Source: Smittia aterrima (taxonomy: Eukaryota > Arthropoda > Insecta > Diptera > Chironomidae). Taken from it: DNA of 64,000 nt. Positions 34,193-46,300 of this stretch are shown here, in pieces. Positions within the stretch are counted from its first letter, which is position 1; each line of letters opens with the position of its first letter. Below the pieces are notes generated by a model. That model was not told the DNA's origin. It did not search any database and worked only from the letters and a program-made list of their open reading frames with translations. The stretch is from assembly GCA_033063855.1 (NCBI GenBank), contig CP093831.1:15128001-15192000 (forward strand), in the 5' to 3' direction. The position numbers and the translations under genes were made by a program.

Positions 34193-37100
34193 CTTCTAAA
34201 AATCGAGCCAAACGCAAATAAAGTTTTCTATAAATAAACTTGTATCGAATTCGTTCACGCGTTGAAAATAAATGCAATTGCACAATTTTAATTATTTTTA
34301 TTTAGTGCACTGGACATTTGTCAAGTGCAAGCTGACAATGGCTATTGGAAACGTAATTTAATCTGTCACTCGACCTGATTAAATTCGATTGATGAACTTC
34401 ACAACTGAAGAGATTTCGATCAACTGAAGCAAACCTTAAACTCATTCAGAGTAAATCTAGTCGAAAACTTCTAGTTATTCTTCTCGCGAAAAACTTTACG
34501 CACTCAAACAACTTACAATCGTATTTCGAAGAAAAGTTTCTCTGGCAACAAGCGACGACGACAAAATCGTTCGTTCGTTCGTTTTGTTCTGATAAAACCG
34601 TAAAGTTGTTGTTTCTTCCCTCGGATTCCCTCAATAAACCACGGAAGGGAACATAAAATAAAACAACAAGCCGGGTAATTAAAACAAATGACTTCTTTGT
34701 TCTTGATTGAAATTTATGTCAAGATTTGTAATGCTTAATGTTGAACATTGTTATCCTTTCGAAGGCCTCGAAAAAAAGCGTTCATTCATTATCTTTATGA
34801 CACATTACTCATGTACAATTCACATTTAATTGCGTAAAGTGCGAGCTCTTAAGATTTTTTTTTGCCCTCTTCAAGTTTAATGTGAAGATTAAGCCATTAA
34901 GAAAAGAACGAGATTTATGAGCTTTTCAGTCAAAACTTCAACATAAATTCGTCATTACAAATAATAGCGAGCTTAGCGTAACAGTAGCGGCAAAGTTATT
35001 GGGCTTAACGATACTTTATTCCAACTGCATGAGCATGCTCGACATGAAAACATAACTTTTAGTTGTTTCCCCATCCGAATTACAAATAAAAATGTTTATT
35101 CGATTGAGCAAATTCCCGGCATGAAAGTTCAGAAGCATTTTCCGCATGCAAACATTACTTAAGAATTTTCAAAAACTCTTTGTGTAGTTACACATTTAAA
35201 ATATAATCTGAGATTTGAGAGAACGTAGTCGATTATTTTGAACTGAAGACAATTTAAAAACTAATTTCGAAAAAAGCCTTCTCCCGCATCGCCTTCAGGA
35301 TTAAACTTTTTATTCAATTTCAAAGTTTCGTCGACGTGGAAGGCATAAGAGGAGCTTGGTGAGAGTGAAAAGCGACGCAGTCCCTTAATCCAGCTATGAT
35401 TGTGATATAATGAAAACTGCTCGGAGAAAACTTGTGCACAGCATATGTGCTGCCATAAATTTCAAAAGTAATTCAGAAGAAATTTAATAAAAGAAGTCGG
35501 CGAGAAGAAGAAGAAATCATTTCGGTTTAGCTGTTGGAAAACTCATAACAAAAATAAATAAATTTTGATTGTTGGTCTACTCTTGCTTTATGACTTTCTC
35601 TGCTGCTTTTATGTTCGAAAAAGCGAGAGAATGCGATAATTTTCCTCGAATCACAATACCAGAAGCGGGTGGCAATGCAACATATCGTAAGTTATTGTAT
35701 TTACACACAAAGGCCTTGCTGAAGAGTTATGGAGGAAATTCCCTTAAGGCAGCGGCATCGATGGAATTCGAGATATTAAAAATTTATGAAAGAAGTTTCC
35801 TTTGTACCGTTGAAAGGTCTCTCCGTGTTTCCCTCTAGGGCTGATTGAGTGTTTGCTCAATTTTCGTCGAATTAAAGTTTATCCCTCATCAAATATTCAT
35901 GAAACAATAACATCGAATGTCACAATTTCATCATATGATTCTTTCGCAGGCAATCGAATGAAGAGAGCGAGAGAGAGAGGCTTAATCTGTGTTGGGGAAT
36001 TAATCGATTGTCGATTCGTTTTCCACAGAAATAAATACACATTGTTAATAAATATTTGACAAAAATTATCTCGGGCGCTCTCTGCGATAAATGATAACGC
36101 AAACGCCACGAGTGATGAATAATTCAGTGGCTTTGACTTCTCCAATAAATTAGAAATAGCAACTTCATTGGGAACAGCATCAGAGCTCTCTATCTCGACT
36201 TTTGCTGATGCTTTTGTATTTATTTTCATTTTCCAAATCACATTCAAACAAATCACTTTGCGGTCGCATCCAATTAGCTCTCAATACAGTGCTCGTGACT
36301 CTGATTTATGTTTCTCGGTCTTGTTTAGATTGATAACAGTATTTTCTCGTTGTTCTCGAGATGGCGATAAGCCTCCGTTTTTCGTCAGTCATTGAGGAAT
36401 CTGTTTTCGTCGAAATCACTGCGGGGATTTCGAGTTAAACTTTGAAGCGAAAGCTTAAAACTTGAGCAGAGGGGGGCACCGTAAAGTTTAATTGAAAAGG
36501 CTTAGATGATGATGTGCGAGGTCTAACGGGCTGTAGTTGAATCCTTTAAGCACCGAAATGGAGCTTAAGGATTGACAACATAACAATGTAAAAAAATCGA
36601 GCTTTTGTGGGACGAACGAGCACATACAGTGAAAGGAACAGAGAGAGTAAAAGAATTCATCATGAACCCAAATCTCAGCCTGACCCTTCTTAATCCTCAC
36701 GGCAAACTCAATCCACGTTTGCGAAGATTATTGAAATTCCGACATGAGAACCTTAATTTTCACAACTGTTTTAATAAAAACTTTTATGGGCATGTAAAGC
36801 ATTGCAATGAAAAGGAGATTACGAGGAGCTTAGAACTTTCCAAAGGTTTCTCCTATCTCTGAGACTCATATTAACTTTTAGCTCATATCCTGCATCAGAG
36901 ATTTTCTTTCTCCTCTTTCTTCGCAAGCTTCAAATCATTCGCAAGAGAATTTATGAACATTGAGCTTTGCGGGAGGAAAAATCTCTGTAAATTATTGTTT
37001 CCGAGCATTGATATCATAAATTTGACGTGAAACACAAAACTCGCATCACCCATATTTCATATTTTATGATATTTTGTGTTTCATCCCGTTTCCATTCCTT

Positions 37101-40100
37101 GTCAAAGTGTCCGATTGTGTGCTCGTTTTACGACTGATATCTGTATTCGTTTTTATTTCGCTTGCTGTTTTATGCGAGATCAAATTCGATCGGAAAAATG
37201 TTGAAGGAGGCTACGATTGTTGTTTCAGATGTGCACAAACATCGGTTGGAGGAAGTGAAATTTGAGTCTCATGAAGTGATTGCTTAAAGGTCTATAAGGG
37301 AGCTTCATTCGGTAATGGAAGGGAACGGCGCACATTTGTCGCAATCATCAAAGAGCCAATTTAACTTTTATCCCGCAGAAGCGGAGTGGGCGAGAACAAG
37401 AACATTTCAAGTGGCTTTTAATCAGCCCCCTTCCGAGTGAGTTTGAGATGTGAAAGCAATGGAGGCTTCCTGTCGACGTCGTCGTCGTCAACTCACAGAA
37501 GATGAATTTAAATTTCACGAGAGTTTCAACGACACATCTGCGGAAACACAATTTTCATCTCGTGCTTCGTCATTTTCCCGACTCTACCTCCCTTTGCTTG
37601 ATAAGATATCAATTCTTCTTTGGACGATTAAAGATTCTGGTCACGTCGTCTAGGCATGTACAATATCTACTTTTAGTACTGAAATATATTTAAGCTGATG
37701 ATGGTTTCTTATATCATCTCTCTCTTCCCCCTCGCTCTCGCCTTTATGATGTTCCAATTTTTAAGGCACCCCGAGTATTTCTCATTTTAGATGTGTATTC
37801 ACACATAAATATTATTCTGCTTCATAATTTTACGACAAGGAAGCCAAGAAGAAATTCAATCAATATGCTCTGTAAGCACGTTCCGACGAACGGCATATGG
37901 TTTACACATTTTAATAAAGTTAATGACGGGAACACTGTGGAATGTACGGAAAGTTAATATTTCTTCTATCCGGTCCACCCAGAAGTCCTTTCAATTTTTC
38001 TTCCGCTTCTCTGATTTCCCAATCACACCCGACATAACAATAGGGACCAGTAGCGTTTGTTTGATTCGCCTTTTTTTCCTGGAAAATTCCTCTTTTTACA
38101 TTCGTAAGTCAGGAATCTTTGTTCGGTGAAGTGAAAAGGAAAATATTTCGCTTTACAGAAAATGAATTTCAAAGAGCACTTAAATTTTATTATTGTTCAT
38201 AAAATGTGTTTGCATGTATTTTCCATCACTCATTTTACAGCTGTGCTGATTATTATATTTTTCATTCCGCTAAGAAAGTGAAGGGAGAAAGGCGAAAAGA
38301 TGTAAAAAGTTTTCTTCTGCTCTTTCTCTCTATCACGACCGAACGAAGCAACGAATGAGCAAAAAGGACACAGAAGCTTATGTGCCGAGTGTATAAATTT
38401 GGAAAATTGAATTCAATCCGAGAGAAAGAGGGGAAAGAACAAGAGTAAAGCGACATGACATGGTCGTTTTAGGTCAGGCGAAGGTAATTTATGCACTAAT
38501 TTGTATGAAACAAAAGGAAGGATCGGGAGGTTCACTCAGACAATGTTTCTATGCTAATAAAGTTTTGAGAAAAGTTTTTAGGGCTCCCCTTAATCTACAT
38601 AAGGGAGACTTTTCATAAAACTTCTTTCGACATATTGGCCACATGCTGTACGCATGGGAAAATTACTGTTCGATGACGTCTCAACCCTGCAGTGAATATT
38701 TTCCCATCTCAAGGCACAAACCGATAAGATCTGATAACAAATTCATCAAATTTTCGGCTCAGCATCTTCTTTTTATCGACATTTACATTCAGTCTCTTGT
38801 TTGCGGACATGAGAATGTTGCAAGAAAATCTCAACTAAGAGACGATGATGAATTTGAAAACTTAGAGATTTGAAGTATCGAGGCGATAAATCATGATCAA
38901 GAGAGGTGAGAGATTCGAACAGACGTCCTCGAAAAGTAATTTAAAAAAACTTTTTTTATTATGAACAGTTCTCGTTGTGAAAGTTTAGCAAATGCGGTGT
39001 GGCCGCCCTCAGAAAATTTAGCTTACACACAGATCAAAATATTTCTTAGAACTTTTATTGTTAACTTCCCTTGATTGTTCAAAGGATTCTTAAGGCCTCT
39101 TTACGATGCCACGCTACACGTTTATTGCTGCACAATGCAATTGAGCTGAAAGGAAACTGAGTTTTCATAACGCCATGCTGATAAATCGTGAAAGTAAGCC
39201 AATGAAAAATGTAATGCTTTCTGAACTCATCTTTAATATTATGTGCACAATGTCCTGCCATAAAAAGCTCGCCATTAAATTCCCGTTGGGAACAAACAAC
39301 ACTCATGACCATAAAATCTATTATTTCCTTGTTGGAATGTCCAAGGCAGAGAGAGAACGAAAACGAAGGAAAATGCCTTTGACCTTAGTCGTCATAAAAA
39401 TTTTTATATTACGGAGAATGGAATGCTTCGACGAGCGAGTGAAACGGCCACTTTGTAATTTATTTTACGTCTCCTTTTAATGCGACTTTGCAGACCTACT
39501 TTCTCGATTCCGACAAGCCGCTTAGTTATGGATGGACAAGAGATAAACTTTAATGTCGCACCGGCAATCGGCTTTAAGAAAGAAAGTCAATTATTGCTCA
39601 GCTCCTTATCGTCACAGTGCCATCACACTCACCTTTCCTCATCTTCTTCCGCAGCGAAAACAAATGATGATCCTAAAACGCTTCGAGAATAAAACGGAGA
39701 ACACATTTTTCTATCACCATCAACAGGATGAAGAGAATTTGCCGTGTGATGTATGATGATAAATAAGCGCGACGATAAAAAATGCTTCCCAATTTTTCCT
39801 CTTTTAATAACATAGAAGTTGAATTTATGGCAGAGCCCAGCAACAATGCTCGAGTGAAGTGTAAAGATGGAATTACATGTGTATCTCTCACTCTCTATTT
39901 CGAGTTGCCCTCGGGATGATGAATTCTTCTGACTGCGAGGACATTTATTAGCATAAAACGATCTTTTACATTTGTAAGCTTGAGCATCATATTCACAGCC
40001 AAAACGACATTTGACAGTTTCTGGTATTAGTTTCTTTATGATTTATTTTTATCTCTTCTCGTTTCGTTTCGCTTTTCCTCTTTTTTTTTTCGACTGGTCA

Positions 40101-40398
40101 CTCCCGCACGAATAAGCGTGATCGATATTTCACTTTTTTTTTTGAATGTTTGACATCAACTTGAAGCGCAGCCAGAACGAACGGCGAAGTTTTATTATTG
40201 GAATCCAATCATTTAAAAGTTTTGATAAGCTTTGCGGCATCGAGTGTACAAGCAACGAGAGGAATGAAAAATTGATTAAAGCAAGACGAATCGAGAGAGA
40301 AATAAAAAGCTTTTTCAATCTTGTGTACAATATTTCGAGATTAATGTTCGATGTAATGTGAGCTCGTCAGACCTTGTTTCTAGTTGATAGTGATTGCA
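34193..40398. other. 6.2-kb region between the PDZ gene and the lipase gene
   Basis: No supportable gene. It contains the upstream region of the PDZ gene (with a TCGT microsatellite at 34567-34582), GA-rich tracts near 35968-35979 and many short frames with random-looking peptides. Nothing matching tRNA, rRNA or transposon ends was seen. Confidence 0.45.
34567..34582. repeat. (TCGT)4 microsatellite
   Basis: Four perfect tetranucleotide units upstream of the PDZ gene start. Confidence 0.75.
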
Positions 40399-41412
40399 AT
40401 GAAGTTTATTGTCTTATTTGTGTTGCTCACAACTGCAGAGAGTCTTGACAATAGAGCTGCAAACATCTTTACATTGTGCTTGCCCGCAACAAAGTGCGAC
40501 GCCATCAATTTAGCTTCGAACAACTTTGAACCATCGAAGCATGTCAAATTTTACTTTAAAACTGATGGTAGAAGTTGGACAATAAGTCGAGCTCTTGACA
40601 TGAATGATAACGATTTTGACAAAGCAAAGCCGACGAAGGTTCTAATTCATGGCTTCAGAGGTTCATATGATTCTAAAATTAATAATTTGATTGGACGGAA
40701 TTACATGAACTATCATGATGTCAATGTTATTAAAGGTGAGGATGAAGAACTCGTTACTTTAGCTCTGAAGCATTCGCATTCCCTTGTTATAGTTGATTGG
40801 AAAACTGGATCTAAGTCAGTTTGTTACGAGAGCTCTCGCAATCGTGTTGAAAGAGCCGGAGAAGTTATTGCAAAGTTTCTCGACTCTTTAATTGGCGATG
40901 ACGCTTCCATGTGGAATAATCTGACACTCGTTGGGCATTCGTTAGGTGCGCACATTGCAGGCTTTGCTGGAAAAAATGTCAAGCTAGGACGTGTGGGAAC
41001 AATTATAGGTCTCGACCCTGCTGGTCCTCTTTTCGATGAAAACGATAAGGAAAATCGCCTTAACGCAAACGACGCTGACTATGTCGAAATAATTCATACC
41101 AACTCTGAGTGCTATGGAATGAAGAAAGCAATCGGAACCGTAGATTTCTATGTGAATGGAGGCGACAATCAGCCAAACTGTTATTTCACGACATGCGATC
41201 ACAATCGAGCTGTTAGCTATTTCGCTGAAACTTTAAACTCGACGAATCTTTTTGCAGCAAAACGTTGCTCCGGCGATAATGGAAACCTTCACGTTCTCAT
41301 GGGTGGCGAGCCTGGAAACAAAGGCCGGGGCATGTCTGGTGAATATTGCTTAAACACAAATGGAAAACCTCCTTTCGGACAAGGGTTGATAAAGCTTAAG
41401 GGCACGAAATGA
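40399..41412 (+). CDS. Secreted pancreatic-type lipase / phospholipase A1-like (337 aa)
   Basis: Single exon. The start is the Met at 40399, directly followed by a hydrophobic signal peptide (MKFIVLFVLLTTAES). The alpha/beta-hydrolase core of the pancreatic lipase family is complete: oxyanion strand KVLIHGFRG; nucleophile elbow GHSLGAH (Ser181); acid GLDPAGP (Asp206); and catalytic His in CDHNRAV (His268). The Ser-to-His distance is 87 residues, shorter than in classical pancreatic lipases (about 111). That suggests reduced lid and beta-9 loops as in insect/vespid phospholipase A1-like members, so phospholipid rather than triglyceride may be the substrate (inference). Paired Cys residues suit an extracellular enzyme. 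It probably acts in gut lumen, haemolymph or saliva. No intron is needed: a GTGAG...TTTAG span of 27 nt inside the frame is too short. Confidence 0.92.
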   Translation: MKFIVLFVLLTTAESLDNRAANIFTLCLPATKCDAINLASNNFEPSKHVKFYFKTDGRSWTISRALDMNDNDFDKAKPTKVLIHGFRGSYDSKINNLIGRNYMNYHDVNVIKGEDEELVTLALKHSHSLVIVDWKTGSKSVCYESSRNRVERAGEVIAKFLDSLIGDDASMWNNLTLVGHSLGAHIAGFAGKNVKLGRVGTIIGLDPAGPLFDENDKENRLNANDADYVEIIHTNSECYGMKKAIGTVDFYVNGGDNQPNCYFTTCDHNRAVSYFAETLNSTNLFAAKRCSGDNGNLHVLMGGEPGNKGRGMSGEYCLNTNGKPPFGQGLIKLKGTK

Positions 41413-43386
41413 AACAAAGCTTCGACTCATTTCTCGAATGATTTTTATTGAAACAAAAAGAAAAAGGTTTTTGTTATGAAAAAAAAAGTTATTTACATAA
41501 AAAAATCAATTGTGTTCAATGTTTCTTAGCCTATGACTTAATCGTAACAAATATTTGAGTCATATTTACAGAAAAACAGTTTTTTTTGGTTGGCGGAGGG
41601 GAGGCAGAACACTTATTCCACGATCCATGAAAGTGCTTCCTCTCCTTAAGTATACGTCTTAAAACTTTGTCTTCTCCATAACACTGAACGATTTTGCTTC
41701 AACACATAAATAGAGAATTATTTTATTACACAATTTGAGCCTCTCTCATTTGATATTCGGAAAAAGATTTCCAGCTTTTCAATTAAAATCGCTTTTGCCT
41801 AATAAATGGCATTTATGGGCTTTTAAAAGAAAATTGCTTTTAATTATCTAAAGTTTTTGTTGGAATATTAAAATATAAAAACGCAATAAAAGTCTGAGAC
41901 CTTTCCCTCTGCCATTTTGCTGCTTCGACTTCATGGAAAATCTTTATTTAATTTCTTTTCTATCTAGGCTATGTTCAATGTTCCTTCATTTACAATTCTT
42001 ACATTTATGGAGAAGGTTTCTTCCGCCTTCTCACGATATCAAATTTCAGCGTTGGTTTCACAATTGCGAATCAGAATGATTGAATAATAAAATTGAAATG
42101 GGATCTGTTTGTTTACGAGGACAAATAAAAGTCGTCGGCATTTATCAAATTAAAATTTTGGTGGTGGACGTTGAGGAGAGGCGTTTCTGTTTGTCGTTGA
42201 TTGCCAGCTTTTAAGATATGGTCGAGCTTTAATGATATCTTAGGAAGCTTTTGAGCTTTTCACAAATTTCATTCTTTATTGCTTCAAATTCGATTTGTTT
42301 TATTCTTTTTTTTTGTTGGGGAACAAAAAGTTTCTTTCGAAAAACTTTTTTGGAAATTCGTCATACTTTTCATTAGAAACAGAGAATTGTGAGAGGACGA
42401 ATCCTTGTCATGATATATATTCTCTCGATAGCAACTTCAACAATTCACAACTTTTCGTAGAGTTACATGAGAAAGCTTTCGACTCAATGTTGCCACAAGA
42501 GATTCAAGAATAACATTTGCAACTTAAAAATATTTTTCTCTTGTCGCTTAATTGACGCATTTCAGCAAAAACTGTCAACATCAACAATAATTAAATCAAA
42601 AAAATTCCTTTATCTCTCTCTCGCATTCTCGACTGCATTGCATGTAACAAATATTTTTTGATATGACAATTCGACTAGTACGGGGAAAAAATTGTTTTTA
42701 AGCCTTCAACTTTAATTGACGGAAAAGCAAGTCTCGTTGTAAAAAATAAATTCATTGCCATGACGATTGAGTTTCTCTTGTTTCTTAAAGAGTTTTCTAT
42801 TTAGGTAAATATCGTTTGCTCTGTTATCACATCGTTAAACTAATTTTACTCCTAATTTCCTTCAAACAACTTAAAGGGACTCATAAAAAGCTTTAACACA
42901 TCGTCAATTAATTTAGTTTCGTTTTTACGTACTCAGGTTCTGGTTCTCAATTCTCGTCGAGTGATGTGAGTTTCAAGCTTTTCCACTCATCTAAAAGTGT
43001 TTTCACTCCATCTCGCTTGGTTTTTCCTTTCCACGGATATCTCTGTACTAAACTAGAAGCTCAATTTTTGAGGAAAAACGTATCAAGTCTCGTCTAGTGA
43101 TCGCAAACCGACCGAAAACTTTTCCATAATTAAAACTCTTTGCTTCTTCGGTGGTGGAATTGCTTTGAACTTCCTCCATTTACCAAATGAAGTATTTTTC
43201 ACTGTTCGGATGATAGAACAGTGAACAGAAACTTAACACGTTCTCTCACTACATAACCGGTTAACAGTTTTGTAGTTGAAATCACTTGAGACTTAACAAA
43301 ACAAAAGTTCATTTGCGATGGAGAATGAACGGAAATTGATGTCAACGTCGTCGCTCGAGTCGATTAAAACTGATGAAAAGCTGTAA
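41413..43386. other. 3' flanks of the lipase and Sidestep-family genes
   Basis: The two genes converge on this stretch. No coding region was recognised. A plus-strand AATAAA at 41885-41890 might serve the lipase. A minus-strand AATAAA at 42275-42280 might serve the Sidestep-family gene, which would give it a 3'UTR of about 1.1 kb. Confidence 0.4.
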
Positions 43387-46300
43387 TTAGACACAGCTTT
43401 CTTGTTCGGAAAATGATAAAGGCGTTTTAACAGTGACAATATCACGTAAAAATTGTTTGTTGGCTGATGGTAAGGGTAAAGTTTGTGTGTGATAATTGCT
43501 CGATGGATATTGGGACGTCGTTCCAGCTGATATGGAAGTAAACGTTGCTGTCGGCGTCGTTGATGATGTGAGGGACATCGTTCCTGAATTGCTAATGCAG
43601 CCTGAGCTACCAATGCTGTTACCCGATATGAGCATAGTCTGATTACTTAGTGAAGATGGTGACATGACTTGACTAAATTGAGAATTCTGTTCAGTCATCA
43701 TCAAACCACCACCGCCGATGCTACCTACAGTCTTTAGACTTCCATTATTGAGACTTTGTCCGCTCGATCCCAAAAGATTCGCAGTCGATGATTTGCTAAA
43801 GTTACAATGATCTATTTGTGCATAAATTGTAGGATCGTCAAAGTAAGCTGAGTATGCTGGTGGGTTCGGAGGCTTCTTTGTGTGATTAAGGAGACTTTTA
43901 GTCTCTTCTTTTGGCATCTGTAAAGTAAGCTCAGCGTAATGAACGTCCCCAGCCTATAAAGCAACAAAAGAAATCGCAACGTCACGCATCACTTCAATCA
44001 AATTGATGTAATTAGATTTATTATCCACTCAACTCCCGAAGGAATTGCTTTATTTGGAACTTTATGAGTTAAGTACTCTCGTGACAATTCGCCATCGAAA
44101 CGGTTCCATGGAAACCTCTTACGCCTCGTGGGTCTGATAATCAAGCAAGCGAAAGAGGCTCAAGTTACGACGCATTCTTCCGTGTTTAATTCACGAGAAT
44201 TGTCGTCGTCGCCCACTCTAAAGTTTTCCTTCACAAAGTTTCCTGTTTAACAACTCTTCAATGTTCACTCACCCCTGTGATGTAAGCTTTCCGCTCGTCC
44301 ATTATGTTTCGGGATATCTCGTGACTATTAGTAAGGGCATTGTTTAAAGCTGTTGGTGTCTGATTTGCTGACTTTAATTTATACTCGGGATCTGTGAGTT
44401 GAGAGCAAACAAGTAAAGTGAAAGGGCCAGGGGAAACGAGAAAAAGGTTAAACGTGTTTCGTAATAATTTCTCAATTCGCAGCCTATTTGCGGGAAGAGT
44501 GAAGAAGAAAAAGAAGAAGTTGTAGACTTGACTTTTCACTGTCTTCTTCTTCATCTTCTAAACGCTTAAGATGAGAGAGGAAGGAAATTTATTTACATTT
44601 TATTTTTACCTTCATTGGATGGTACAACATCTGGATTCTTCTCGTCGTACATCTCCTCCGACTGACTCAAAGGCACCGAAATTTTCTCTTTAATCGGCAA
44701 ATTGCCCGGACGTTGTTTGTTATTTGATTTTTTATTGTTTGCCGTTCGCATTTTCAGCACAACAACGATGCCAATAATCACACAGACGAGGGCAGTCAGT
44801 AGACCAACCAGAATTCCAAATGAAAGCATTGTTGATCGGTCAAATGTCTCGTGCTGACCTGAAATTGCAATAAAGAGCAAAGCAAACGTCAACAAAGAGT
44901 TTTCATCAAACAGAAGCTATACGAGAGCAAAATTAAATACAATTTTCAATTTCTCCAAATATTGCTAAACTTTCCGTCTCTGTGTTTGGAATTAAAGAGA
45001 TATTTTCATTGGCCAAACGGAAGTCGTTGAATGTCAGACGACAAGTGAAAAACAAAAATCTATTTACCAGTTTGCTTTTCAGCTGCTTTCAATGTGAACG
45101 CTTCCAGCATCACCGAATCACTTCGTCCCTTTACATTGATGGCATAAATAATGATCTTCAGGAATTTTCCCGCGTCCAGTCCACTAACAGTAAAGCTCGG
45201 ATGCTTTGATGAAATATTGGCTTGCAGCGAACCCGTGTGCTGATCAAATATTTCCATGATAAACCATTGCCGTTGTCCGCCGTCAAATCCTGTATTTGAT
45301 GAGAACAGAAATTTGTTTGAGTTTCAAAAACAACTTTTATTATAGAACTAGCGCTCTTCCACCTGTAATCGAACTGAAATCCCACAGCGCATAAGTCAAC
45401 ATCGCTTCGTTCAACTGCATCGCAAAAAAAAAACTCTTCTAAACTGTTTTTTCAAAGCGTTTAACCCTAACCCGAGCAATTTTTCCTCCATCACACTCTG
45501 TTTTCTTTTCGGGTTAATGTTTGCTTACAATTTCTATTATTCATAGCGGGCGAGCTTCGGAAAATGAAGACCTTGACCGGTTATTCAATCTACCGAACGA
45601 CAGGAGGAACTTTTCTGTCAAACTTTCAATGAGTCAGATGTCAACGAAAGGTTTAATGACAATTGACAATGTTTATATTAATTTAAAGCTCAAAGCTAAG
45701 CTTTAAGACTTATTTTAATTTGTTCGCTTTTAAAACGTCATCTAACAACCTTTCAATTCATTTGGTTTGAATAAATTTCTTGCTTTTCTCTTCATTTCTT
45801 TGACTCAACGATCATAATATTCGGTGATAAAAGATATACACGAAATCATGCCCCAGGGAGATTTTCCTTTCTTTATTCCGGAGGAGAGTAGATGTGAAAG
45901 GAAAACAATTTTTTCTTCTCAATTCGCTACACGACCGAGGCAAGTGAAAAAGATAAACTTTTGAATCGAGAAGTATAAAAAACAAACCGAAAGGGACTGA
46001 GAAACGACGAGATCGGAGAAAACAAAATAAAAAGTTTTCATGAAAATTTTCACTTCATTCAAACAGTTTTTGTATTCAATATGAAGAGTGTGAAAGGAGT
46101 TGGAAAAAAACATTTGCGGGAGTAATTGGAAAAGGGTCAAAAGGGAAATTTACGATTATAAAAGCTTCCACTTCTCATTTGCTTTTGCCGGTAGGATCTC
46201 GAGGAAATAACGTTTAATGAGGAAATGGTTTTAATCATAGCTTCAAACTAACCTTCGGTGCAATCAACCTCCAACGATTCAGATGTCTGGTTAACGAGCG

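Noticed and set aside
40736..40762. GTGAG...TTTAG span inside the lipase ORF
   Set aside because: 27 nt is too short for a spliceosomal intron; the frame is open through it.
43293..43613. 106-codon minus-strand frame overlapping the Sidestep tail
   Set aside because: Out-of-phase shadow of the last Sidestep exon.
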